A stretch of 64,000 nt of DNA from Streptomyces sp. DvalAA-43. GTDB taxonomy: Bacteria; Actinomycetota; Actinomycetes; Streptomycetales; Streptomycetaceae. The translations under genes were made by a program, and so were the position numbers. The stretch covers positions 1 to 64,000 of the forward strand of contig NZ_FMBW01000022.1 of the NCBI RefSeq assembly GCF_900091725.1, in the 5' to 3' direction. The notes below the pieces were generated by a model. That model was given only the letters and a program-made list of their open reading frames with translations. It was not told the DNA's origin and searched no databases. This document shows positions 35,832 through 43,572 of the stretch, one piece after another. How positions within the stretch are numbered: the first letter of the stretch is position 1; every line of letters begins with the position of its first letter.

Positions 35832-37391
35832 ATGGAGGAATCCCCCCAGGACGGAGCGGCCCCGGACCCCCGCCGGTGGTGGGTGCTCGCGGTGCTGTCC
35901 GCCGCGCTGTTCGCGATCCTGCTCAACAACAGCCTGCTCAACGTCGCGATCCCGCAGATCGTCCGCAGCACCGGCGCGTCCATCTCGCAGATCCAGTGGA
36001 TCGTCGACGCCTACATGCTGGTGTTCGCCGGGGCGCTGCTCACGGCCGGGACGCTCGGCGACCGTTACGGCCGCAAGCGGGCCACCCTGGCCGGCACCGC
36101 GACGTTCGGGGCCGGTTCCGTGGTGGCGCTGCTCGCCGACGGTCCGTCCCAACTCCTGGTCGCCCGCGCCGTGATGGGTCTCGGTGCGGCGTTCGTGATG
36201 CCGGGCACCCTGGCGATCCTGGTGGATGTCTTCCCGGCCCCCGAGCGGGCGCGGGCGATCGGTGTGTGGGGCGCCGTCTCCGCGTTCAGTGTGGCGGCCG
36301 GTCCCGTGCTGGGCGGCACACTGGTCGGCCACTTCTGGTGGGGGTCGGTGTTCCTGGTGAACCTGGTGCCGGTGGCGCTGGTGCTGGTGGCCGGTGCGGT
36401 GCTGCTGCCGGAGTCGGCCGATCCGGTGCCGCGCGCCGCCGATCCGGTGGGGGCGCTGCTGGGCGCCGGCACGATGGCCGCGCTGGTCTACGGGGTGATC
36501 CAGGTCTCCGGGCACGGCTGGTCCTCGCCGAGCGTGCTGGGGGCGTTGGGAGGCAGTGCGGTCGCCGCGGTGGCGTTCGTCGCCTGGGAACGGCGGCACC
36601 CGCACCCGATGATGGATCTGGCCCTGTTGCGCAAGCCCGCCTTCATGGGGGCGGGGGCCGGGAACATGCTGCTGATGGTCGGCCTGGCCGGGACGTTCTT
36701 CGTGCTCACCCAGCGGTTGCAGTTCGGCCTGGGCTACAGCCCGTTGAAGGCCGGGCTCGGGATCATGCCGAGCGCGTTCGCGGTGGCGCTGGGCTCGGTG
36801 CTCTCGCCGCGGCTGACCGCCCGTCTCGGTGTACGTGGCGGTGTCACCGGAGGGATGGCGCTGGCCGCCGTGGGTGTCCTGGTGGTGGGTGTGGTGGACG
36901 GTGGGTACCCGCCGGTGCTGGCCGGTCTGGTGCTCGCGGGAATCGGCTTCGGGCTGGCGATGGCACCGGCGACCGAGACGGCCATGTCCCTGGTCCACCC
37001 GGACCGTTCGGGCTCCGCGGCGGCCCTCACCGACACCATGCAGGAGCTGGGCAACGCGTTGGGGGTGGCGGTGGTGGGCACCGTGCTCGCCCGCCGTTAC
37101 GCGACGGGGACGGCCGATCTGCCGGGGACGGCCGGCCGCTCGCTGCACGACGCCCTGGAGCTCGCGGACCGTACCGGTGGGCAGGCCGGGACCGCGCTCG
37201 CGTCCGCCGCCCGGCAGGCCTTCGACCACGCCGCCGCGGCCGGACTGGGGGTCGCCGCAGCCGTAGTGGCGGCGGGTGCCCTGCTCGCCGCCTTCCTGCT
37301 GCCCGGCCGCACACCGCCACCGGCCGGACCCGGGTCCGCGCACGAAGTCGAAACAGTCCCGGCGGACCGCCGATCGAGCCCCGTAGAGTGA
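35832..37391 (+). CDS. MFS drug exporter (DHA2, EmrB/QacA type)
   Basis: A 519-residue major facilitator protein with about 14 predicted membrane helices. Motif A reads GTLGDRYGRKRATL, and the DHA2-type motif C region is VSAFSVAAGPVLGG. The first helices (LSAALFAILLNNSLLNVAIPQI) match drug/proton antiporters. Probably exports a product or gives self-resistance. ATG 35832 follows AGGAGCCGAGC. Divergent from the KSIII-like operon. Confidence 0.93.
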   Translation: MEESPQDGAAPDPRRWWVLAVLSAALFAILLNNSLLNVAIPQIVRSTGASISQIQWIVDAYMLVFAGALLTAGTLGDRYGRKRATLAGTATFGAGSVVALLADGPSQLLVARAVMGLGAAFVMPGTLAILVDVFPAPERARAIGVWGAVSAFSVAAGPVLGGTLVGHFWWGSVFLVNLVPVALVLVAGAVLLPESADPVPRAADPVGALLGAGTMAALVYGVIQVSGHGWSSPSVLGALGGSAVAAVAFVAWERRHPHPMMDLALLRKPAFMGAGAGNMLLMVGLAGTFFVLTQRLQFGLGYSPLKAGLGIMPSAFAVALGSVLSPRLTARLGVRGGVTGGMALAAVGVLVVGVVDGGYPPVLAGLVLAGIGFGLAMAPATETAMSLVHPDRSGSAAALTDTMQELGNALGVAVVGTVLARRYATGTADLPGTAGRSLHDALELADRTGGQAGTALASAARQAFDHAAAAGLGVAAAVVAAGALLAAFLLPGRTPPPAGPGSAHEVETVPADRRSSPVE

Positions 37392-37504
37392 CGATCAAGG
37401 GGCGCGGTCCGTGACGGGGGGCACGCTGCATCGGCCCCAACACCCCCGTACGCACCCGCCCCTCTCCCTGTCCATATCCCCATCCACCAGCAGGAGGTGT
37501 CCCC

Positions 37505-38029
37505 ATGACCGGGTCCAAGGGCTCGTTACTCAGCAGGGCGGCGTACGTCGGCCCATCCATGCAGACACTGCACACGGAGTACGCGAAGAGCGGGCGGATC
37601 GACGACCGGGCACCGGTCGTCGCGGCGTGCGAGGTGACGGTCGACGCACCGCCGGACGTCATCTGGCAGGTGCTCACCGACATTCCACGATGGCCGGTCT
37701 GGGTTCCCGGTGTCCGGGAGGCGGAGCTGAGCGGTGATTCCCCGGCTCCGGACCTGGCCTTCCGCTGGGTGCTGAACGGCATGCGGATCCGCTCCACACT
37801 GGCGGTCGTGACGCCCGGGGAGGAGATCGCCTGGACAGGCCGGCTGGCCGGCTCACGGGGGGTCCACCGCTTTCTGCTGCGACCGGGGCCGGACGGCCGC
37901 ACGATCGTGCGGTCCGAGGAGTCGATCGGCGGCGCGCTGATCGGCCTGTACTACAGCAGCGCGAAGCTGACCACGGTCCTGCGGGGCTGGCTGGGCGCGC
38001 TGAAGAACACGGTGGAGGAGGGGAAATGA
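37505..38029 (+). CDS. SRPBCC (polyketide cyclase/START-like) protein
   Basis: A 174-residue helix-grip protein. The segment ACEVTVDAPPDVIWQVLTDIPRWPVWVPGV is the usual N-terminal signature of the SRPBCC superfamily, and the strand pattern ending in SEESIGGALIG and a long C-terminal helix agrees. These proteins bind hydrophobic ligands, and some cyclise polyketides. GGAGG lies seven bases before ATG 37505. Coupled by a four-base overlap to the next gene; role in the pathway unknown. Confidence 0.8.
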   Translation: MTGSKGSLLSRAAYVGPSMQTLHTEYAKSGRIDDRAPVVAACEVTVDAPPDVIWQVLTDIPRWPVWVPGVREAELSGDSPAPDLAFRWVLNGMRIRSTLAVVTPGEEIAWTGRLAGSRGVHRFLLRPGPDGRTIVRSEESIGGALIGLYYSSAKLTTVLRGWLGALKNTVEEGK

Positions 38030-38418
38030 GCACGACGACCAACCTGGCTCTGGCCTACAACCCGGTATTCCTGGGCATCCGATTCCTTCTTGAGCTCTTC
38101 GCCCTGTACTGCTTCGGGCTGTGGGGCTGGCGACGGGTGCCGGGCCCGCTGCGCTACGTGGCGGTGGTCGCGATACCCGTGGTGGTGGCCATCGTCTGGG
38201 GCGACTTCGCCACCGCGGGCGACGAGGCCCGCTCGGGCGAGACGACGTTCGACACCCCCGGGCCGCTGCGCCTGCTGCTGGAGGTGGCCGTGTTCGGCGG
38301 CGGCGCCGCGGCGCTGTGGCACGCGGGCATGCAGAAGGCCGCCCGCTGGTTCCTGATCGTGCTGGTCCTCTACCACGTGGCGGCGTACGACCGGATCTGG
38401 TGGCTGCTCCAGCACTGA
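38026..38418 (+). CDS. YrdB/DUF2568-family membrane protein
   Basis: A 130-residue protein with about four membrane helices (RFLLELFALYCFGLWGW; VAVVAIPVVVAIVWG; LRLLLEVAVFGGGAAAL; WFLIVLVLYHVAAY). RFLLELFALYCFGLWGW and WGDFATAGDEAR resemble DUF2568 (YrdB) proteins. Its ATG overlaps the SRPBCC stop (ATGA). Function unknown; it may have been recruited with the transport operon. Confidence 0.75.
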   Translation: MSTTTNLALAYNPVFLGIRFLLELFALYCFGLWGWRRVPGPLRYVAVVAIPVVVAIVWGDFATAGDEARSGETTFDTPGPLRLLLEVAVFGGGAAALWHAGMQKAARWFLIVLVLYHVAAYDRIWWLLQH

Positions 38419-38423
38419 ACGCA

Positions 38424-38467
38424 ACGGCACACGGCCCGTCCCCCCGGGGGGACGGGCCGTGTGCCGT
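38424..38467. terminator. Perfect 22-bp bidirectional terminator
   Basis: A 44-base perfect palindrome: the 22-base arm beginning ACGGCACACGGCCCG at 38424 is fully complementary to 38446-38467. It lies between the convergent stops of the DUF2568 gene and the AMP ligase gene. It is one of the strongest hairpins in the window. Confidence 0.85.
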
Positions 38468-38485
38468 ACGTCCGCGGTCAGAGCC

Positions 38486-40069
38486 TCACGGCTGGCTCTG
38501 CGCCGCCGGGTCGGCTGCCAGCAGGGCGCGCAGCGCCTTGCTGTCGGTCTTGCCGTTGGCGGTGAGCGGCAGGGCGGGCAGCACCTGGCAGAGCTCCGGC
38601 ACCTTGGCGGCCTCCAGCCGGTCGGCGAGCTTCGCCAGCACCTGCTCCGCGGTGAGTTCGCCGACGACGAAGAGCACCATGTCCCGGCCCTCCTCCGGAG
38701 CCAGCAGGGCCGACTCGCGGACCCCGTCGATGTCCAGGACCGCGGCCTCGATCTCCACCGTGCTCATCCGCGAGCCGCGCCGCTTGAACAGGTCGTCCCG
38801 CCGCCCCTGGAAGTACAGGTACCCGTCCTCGTCCAGCCAGCCGTAGTCACCGGTGTGGAGCGTCACCCGGCCGTCCTCCGGGCTCGGCCGGAACCGCAGC
38901 GCGGTGGGCTCCGGGGCCTGCCAGTACCCCGCCATCACATGCGGTCCGCACACCGCGATCTCGCCGATCTCGAACGGGGGCAGCCGCCGCCCGTCCTCGT
39001 CCACGACCAGGACCTCGGTGCCGGGCAGCGCCCGCCCCACCGAGGTCGGCCGCGCCAGGTCCCCGTCGGGTTCCAGGACGGTGATCCGCTTGCATTCGGT
39101 GGTGCCGTACATCGGAGCCACCGCCGCACCGGGGAAGGCGTCCCGCAACGAGGTGATCAGCGAGGTGTTGAGCGCCGCGCCGGTGTTGGTGAACAGCCGG
39201 ATCCGGGTCGGCCGCGGATCGCGGGAGGCCAGGCGCACCAGCAGTTCACCCAGCGAGGGCACCAGCGGCACCACGGTGGCACCGTGGTCGCGGGCGAACC
39301 CCAGCAGCCGGGCGTGGCTCTCCGGGCCCGACAGCAGCAGCTCGGCGCCGGCCAGCGCGGAGAGCAGGACCTGGTAGAGGCCGTAGTCGAAGGAGAGCGG
39401 TACCGCGGTGAGCACGACGTCGTCCGGGCGGTAGTTCAGCCGCTGCGCGACCGCTCGGGCGGCGAAGACGACCTGTGCGTGCGGGCAGGCCACGGCCTTG
39501 GGTGCGGCGGTGCTGCCGGAGGTGTAGATCAGCAGTGCCAGGCGGTCGGCGGGCACCTCGGCCTCGGTGCGCCCCGCCGGGTCGGCGGGCCCGGACAGGT
39601 CCAGCTCGGAGACGACGGCGACGGGCACCCCGGACGGCCAGCGCTGCCCGTCGGCCTCCTCGCGCTCCGCCGCCTCCGCCACGATCAGCGCCGGTGTCGA
39701 GTCGGCCAGCACCGGCTGCAGGTGAAAGGCCTTCATCGCCGGGTTGATCGGGACGAGGACCGCGCCGCGCCGCCAGGTCCCGAAGAGCAGCGCGGTGAAC
39801 TCGCGGATGCTGCCCACCCGGGCCAGCACCCGGTCGCCGGGCCGGATGCCGTAGCCGTCCAGGATCCGGGCGAAGGAGTCGGCCGCGGCGTCCAGCTCCG
39901 CGTACGTCCAGGCACCGTAGCGGTCCCGCACGGCGGGTGCGCCGGGACGCGCGGTGGCGGCCGCGCCGAGGAACGCCTCGGCCGCGTTGGCGATCCGATC
40001 GGCGTGCTCGGAGCCGGCGGCGTTGGCGGCCCCGGCCACGGTTACGGAGTCGAGCGTGCGCGTGGTCAA
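38486..40069 (-). CDS. AMP-forming amino-acid/acyl ligase
   Basis: A 527-residue adenylate-forming enzyme without C or PCP domains. Motifs: LIYTSGSTAAPKAVACPH (A3), VPLSFDYGLYQVLLSAL, APMYGTTECKRI (A5), GDYGWLDEDGYLYFQGRRDDLFKRRGSRM (A7-A8) and a C-terminal lysine in ANGKTDSKAL. SFDYGLYQ-type ligases are, to my knowledge, also found beside an ACP and a PLP decarboxylase in exosortase-A systems (TIGR03098/TIGR03099). Here the ACP and decarboxylase lie at 32.9-34.5 kb and share an upstream motif, so it probably loads an amino acid on that ACP. TTG 40069 was chosen because AGGGGGACCA precedes it. Confidence 0.82.
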   Translation of the reverse strand: MTTRTLDSVTVAGAANAAGSEHADRIANAAEAFLGAAATARPGAPAVRDRYGAWTYAELDAAADSFARILDGYGIRPGDRVLARVGSIREFTALLFGTWRRGAVLVPINPAMKAFHLQPVLADSTPALIVAEAAEREEADGQRWPSGVPVAVVSELDLSGPADPAGRTEAEVPADRLALLIYTSGSTAAPKAVACPHAQVVFAARAVAQRLNYRPDDVVLTAVPLSFDYGLYQVLLSALAGAELLLSGPESHARLLGFARDHGATVVPLVPSLGELLVRLASRDPRPTRIRLFTNTGAALNTSLITSLRDAFPGAAVAPMYGTTECKRITVLEPDGDLARPTSVGRALPGTEVLVVDEDGRRLPPFEIGEIAVCGPHVMAGYWQAPEPTALRFRPSPEDGRVTLHTGDYGWLDEDGYLYFQGRRDDLFKRRGSRMSTVEIEAAVLDIDGVRESALLAPEEGRDMVLFVVGELTAEQVLAKLADRLEAAKVPELCQVLPALPLTANGKTDSKALRALLAADPAAQSQP

Positions 40070-40131
40070 TGGTCCCCCTAGTCGATGACAGCCTGTCGGG
40101 GCGGCGGACCGCCGGAGCGGTCCCACCCCTT

Positions 40132-40154
40132 GTCCGCATGGTCGGAGAGCCTGC
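40132..40154 (-). promoter_or_regulatory. Promoter block shared with a thioesterase gene
   Basis: The block GTCCGCATGGTCGGAGAGCC plus TGC (40132-40154) begins exactly 63 bp from the AMP ligase start. It recurs at 41039-41060 with one deleted and two changed bases, also 63 bp from a thioesterase start. It likely contains the promoter or an activator site. Confidence 0.5.
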
Positions 40155-40170
40155 TTTGGCACCGCTAAAA
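40154..40170 (-). promoter_or_regulatory. Shared CTT-N2-CGCTAA motif upstream of AMP ligase
   Basis: Top strand CTTTGGCACCGCTAAAA, 85 bp from the AMP ligase start codon and abutting the shared promoter block. Part of it lies in the small inverted repeat CCGCT-AAA-AGCGG (40162-40174). Confidence 0.5.
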
Positions 40171-40190
40171 GCGGCCGGTCCGCCGGGCGT

Positions 40191-40976
40191 TCAGCCCTGC
40201 CGGGCATCCGTCGGACCGGCTCCGGCCAGGTCGGGCCGGGACTCGTAGCGGCGCAGCAGGGCGGAGAGCCGGTCGAGGAACGAGTCCTCCTCGCGGATGA
40301 AGAAGTGACCGCCGGGCACCACCAGGGTCTCGCCGTACGCCGTGGAGTACCGCGTCCATTCCCGTACCTCGTCCACCGTGACCAGCCGGTCCTCGGACCC
40401 GCCGAAGACGTGCAGCGGCACGGGCAGCGGGGTCCGGTCGACCGTTCCGGCGGCGGCGCACAGCCGCAGGTCGTCGCGGACGGTCGGCAGGAGCGCGGAC
40501 AGCCACTCCGGATGGTCCAGCAGCACGCGGGGCAGACCGCCGTGGCCGTCCAGGAGCCGCACCAGTTCCTCGTCACGGATGCCGGGGTCGTCGGGCAGCG
40601 GAGCCGGCAGGTGCGGGGCCCGGTGGCCGCCGAGGACGAGGGCCGCGGGCAGCCGGCTGCCGCGGACGTACCGGTGCTGGGCGAGCGCGTACGCGATCAG
40701 GGCGCCCATGCTGTGCCCGTAGAGCACGTGCGGGTGGTCGAGCTCCGGCCCGATCTCCTCGTCGAGCTCGGCCACCAGCGCGTGCAGGTCGGTGAAGCGC
40801 GGTTCGTTCATCCGCCCTTCCCTGCCCGGCAGTTGCACCGGAAGGACCTCGATGTCCGCGGTGAGTCGGCTCTGCCAGCCGGCGTACGCCGAGGCTCCTC
40901 CGCCCGCGTAGGGGAAGCAGAACATGCGCATGCGTCCCGGGGAGGGCTGTGACGCGCGGGTGAGATAGCGCTTCAT
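40191..40976 (-). CDS. Type II thioesterase
   Basis: A 261-residue external thioesterase of the RifR/GrsT family. Signatures are FCFPYAGGGASAY, LPGREGRM, the nucleophile GHSMGALIAYAL and the C-terminal GGHFFI histidine. It lies between the AMP ligase gene and a second thioesterase and has its own upstream promoter block. It probably edits carrier proteins of the thiazoline line or of the decarboxylase set. ATG 40976 was selected. Confidence 0.9.
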   Translation of the reverse strand: MKRYLTRASQPSPGRMRMFCFPYAGGGASAYAGWQSRLTADIEVLPVQLPGREGRMNEPRFTDLHALVAELDEEIGPELDHPHVLYGHSMGALIAYALAQHRYVRGSRLPAALVLGGHRAPHLPAPLPDDPGIRDEELVRLLDGHGGLPRVLLDHPEWLSALLPTVRDDLRLCAAAGTVDRTPLPVPLHVFGGSEDRLVTVDEVREWTRYSTAYGETLVVPGGHFFIREEDSFLDRLSALLRRYESRPDLAGAGPTDARQG

Positions 40977-41038
40977 CGTGCGGGGTCTCCTCTCGGTGGG
41001 CGGTGACCGCCGGCACCGAGGGCGCCCCCGCACGGCCC

Positions 41039-41060
41039 GTCCGGTGGCCGGAGAGCCTGC
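41039..41060 (-). promoter_or_regulatory. Promoter block upstream of a thioesterase gene
   Basis: GTCCGGTGGCCGGAGAGCCT plus GC (41039-41060). It is almost the same as 40132-40154, and both copies start 63 bp from a start codon. Confidence 0.5.
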
Positions 41061-41235
41061 CGAGGCGCTCCGCCTGCCCGGAGAGAGCAACGGGGGATGC
41101 CGGGCCGGGCGGGCGGAGCGGCGGGCACGGCCGGAGCGGGGCACCGGCCGGCACGGCGTCAGTTTCGGCCCGGCCGCTAAAGCATCGGCTGCGCTCCGCC
41201 GCCTCGCCCGTCGCCCCCGTCCCTCGTCAGCGGCC

Positions 41236-42042
41236 TTACGACCCGCTGCTCACGGCCCGGTGCTGCGACCGCCGCCCGAGCAGGTCGTCCGCCAGGACCG
41301 GCAGGAACCGGTCCGGGTCGTCGTGCGGGAAGAAGTGCCCGCCGGGGAAGAGCCGGACGGTGGTGGAGGCGGCGGAGTGCCGGGACCAGGCGTCGAGTTC
41401 CTCCTCGGTGGTGGAGGCGTCCGACCGGCCGCCGTAGACGGTGACCGGGCAGTCCAGCGGCGGGCCGGGGCGGTGGGTGCGGGTCTCGGCCACCGCGAAG
41501 TCGGCCCGCAGGGTGGGCAGCATGACGTTCAGCATCGGGTTGTCGGCGTGGGCCTCGGCCGATGTTCCGTTCAACTCACCCAGTCTGGCGAAGAGTTCGT
41601 CCGGGGGTGCGTCGTGCACCGGGGTCGCCCGGCGCGGCAGGTGCGGCGCGGGCAGTCCGGCGACGAGCAGCCGGTCCGGTTCGGGCAGCCCGAGCCGGCG
41701 CTGTGCCCGGCAGAGCTCGAAGGCGATGCCGGCGCCCATGCTGTGGCCGAACCAGGCGTGCGGCCGGTCGAGCAGCGGGGCGATGTCCCGCAGGAGCGGC
41801 GGCAGCAGGTCGTCGAGCCGCTCGTAGGGGCGTTCCCGGAAGCGGGACTCACGCCCCGGCAGCCGGATCGGCACGACCTCGATCTCCGGCTCCAGGCGCT
41901 GCCCCCAGGCGCGGAAGGCGGCCGCGCCCCCACCGGCGTGCGGCAGACAGAGGAGCCGGAGCCGGGCCTGTGGCAGCGGCTTGCGGCGGACGGCCCAGGC
42001 GCCGGTCCGGGCGAGGGTCGGGGTACGGGTCAGCTCATCCAT
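41236..42042 (-). CDS. Type II thioesterase
   Basis: A 268-residue external thioesterase with LCLPHAGGGAAAFRAWG, LPGRESRF, nucleophile GHSMGAGIAFEL and C-terminal GGHFFPHD. Its ATG lies inside the end of the GMC oxidoreductase gene (13-base overlap), so the two are coupled and belong to the Cy-NRPS operon. Likely proofreads the PKS/NRPS carrier domains. It is clearly related to, but not a recent copy of, the thioesterase at 40191-40976. Confidence 0.9.
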   Translation of the reverse strand: MDELTRTPTLARTGAWAVRRKPLPQARLRLLCLPHAGGGAAAFRAWGQRLEPEIEVVPIRLPGRESRFRERPYERLDDLLPPLLRDIAPLLDRPHAWFGHSMGAGIAFELCRAQRRLGLPEPDRLLVAGLPAPHLPRRATPVHDAPPDELFARLGELNGTSAEAHADNPMLNVMLPTLRADFAVAETRTHRPGPPLDCPVTVYGGRSDASTTEEELDAWSRHSAASTTVRLFPGGHFFPHDDPDRFLPVLADDLLGRRSQHRAVSSGS

Positions 42043-43568
42043 CGGGCCACCCTTTCGGCGAGTGCGAGGCAGGTCAGGTTGGGCGGGGCGCTGGTCATCG
42101 TGGGGAACACCGAGGCGTCGACGACGTACAGCCCCTCGGCGCCGTGGACCGCGCAGCGCTGGTCCACCACGGAGCCCGGGTCGTCCACCGGTCCCATCCG
42201 GGCCGTGCCGACGGCGTGCCAGCTGGGCGAGACGAACCGGGTGACCGCTCCGCGCAGCAGCCGGTCCTCGCCCACCATCCGGTCGGTCCAGACCAGCACC
42301 CGTTCCAGCAGCCCGGCCATCGGCGCCGACCGCAGCAGCTCCCAGGCCTGCCGGACGGCGGCCATCAGCAGCTCGACATCGGCCGGGTCGGTGGCCAGGC
42401 CGAGCACGATCTCCGGCGCGGCCCCGGCGTCCGTGTCCCGGATCGTGACCCGGCCCCGGGAGGCGGGCCGCAGCACCATGGCGGACAGCCCCACGGCGAG
42501 CTCGGCCCTGAGCATGCCGCCGATCAGCGGATTCGCCGCCGTGGGCACCGCGTCCAGCAGGAACAGCCCGATGTCCGCCGCGCCGCCCGCCGGGACGGAC
42601 GCGCAGCGCGCGGTGACCTGGTGCCAGCTGTCCCCCGCCCGGCAGACGCCGGGGCGGGGTTCGGACCAGAGCACGACCGCGGGATGGTCGGCGAGGTTCT
42701 GTCCCACCCCGGGCAGGTCCAGGGCGGGGGTGATGCCCAGCCCGGCCAGGAGCCCGGGGTCACCGATGCCCGAACGCTGGAGCAGCGCGGGCGTGTTGAC
42801 CGCTCCGGCGGCCAGGGTCACCCGTCCGGCCGCCACTCGCTGGAGCCGCCCGTCGCGCCGTACCTCGACGCCGGTGGCCCTGTTCCGTCCGTCCAGCAGC
42901 ACCCGGGCCGCCAGGGTGCCGGTCCAGAGCGTCAGGCCGGTCCGTTCCCGGGCCGCCGCGAGATGGCTCTCGGCCGACGAGATCCGGCGGCCGCCGACGG
43001 CGTTGGCCGGGGTGACCCCGGCCCCGAGGGCGGCGCCGGAATTCAGGTCCCCGAGGACGGGCAGCCCGAGGCGCGCACAGCCGTGGAGAAAGGCCTCGGC
43101 CGTGGTGGCGAGCGAATCCGCGGCGGCCCGGCGGATCGGTACCGGCCCGTCCGTGCCGTGCGCCGGCCCCTTGAAGTCCTCGTCCGTCTCCAGGCCGATC
43201 AGGTACGGCCGCAGCTGCTCCCAGTCCCACTCGGTGTTGCCCGCGGCCGCCCAGGCGTCGAGGTCCGCGGGCAGGGGGCGCAGCGCGAGCGCGCCGTTGA
43301 CGGCGGAGGAGCCGCCGACGGCCTTGCCGACCCCGTACGGGAACTCCCGTCTGCCGCCTGCCGTGGGCAGCGCGGTGTAATCCCAGTTGCGGCCGGTGAG
43401 GACCGGCACCCCGGCCTGCTCGTCCGTACCGTCCGGGAGTTCCCCGGCCTCGATCAGCAGGACCCGGCGTCCGGGCCGCTCGGACAGGCGGGCGGCGAGC
43501 ACCGCGCCGGCCGAGCCCGCGCCGACGACCACGTCGTCCCAGTACGGGATTCCCGTTTCCGCACTCAC
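42030..43568 (-). CDS. GMC-family FAD oxidoreductase
   Basis: A 512-residue glucose-methanol-choline oxidoreductase. It has the N-terminal FAD motif VVVGAGSAGAVLAARLSE, the GMC signature VGGSSAVNGALALRP, VTLAAGAVNTPALLQRSGIG, and the C-terminal active-site region SWHAVGTARMGPVDDP and APPNLT. It follows the first Cy-NRPS by four bases and is therefore part of that assembly line. Possible roles are oxidation of a terminal alcohol or of a ring; thiazoline oxidation by a GMC enzyme would be unusual. GTG start at 43568. Confidence 0.9.
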   Translation of the reverse strand: MSAETGIPYWDDVVVGAGSAGAVLAARLSERPGRRVLLIEAGELPDGTDEQAGVPVLTGRNWDYTALPTAGGRREFPYGVGKAVGGSSAVNGALALRPLPADLDAWAAAGNTEWDWEQLRPYLIGLETDEDFKGPAHGTDGPVPIRRAAADSLATTAEAFLHGCARLGLPVLGDLNSGAALGAGVTPANAVGGRRISSAESHLAAARERTGLTLWTGTLAARVLLDGRNRATGVEVRRDGRLQRVAAGRVTLAAGAVNTPALLQRSGIGDPGLLAGLGITPALDLPGVGQNLADHPAVVLWSEPRPGVCRAGDSWHQVTARCASVPAGGAADIGLFLLDAVPTAANPLIGGMLRAELAVGLSAMVLRPASRGRVTIRDTDAGAAPEIVLGLATDPADVELLMAAVRQAWELLRSAPMAGLLERVLVWTDRMVGEDRLLRGAVTRFVSPSWHAVGTARMGPVDDPGSVVDQRCAVHGAEGLYVVDASVFPTMTSAPPNLTCLALAERVARWMS

Positions 43569-43572
43569 CGGG

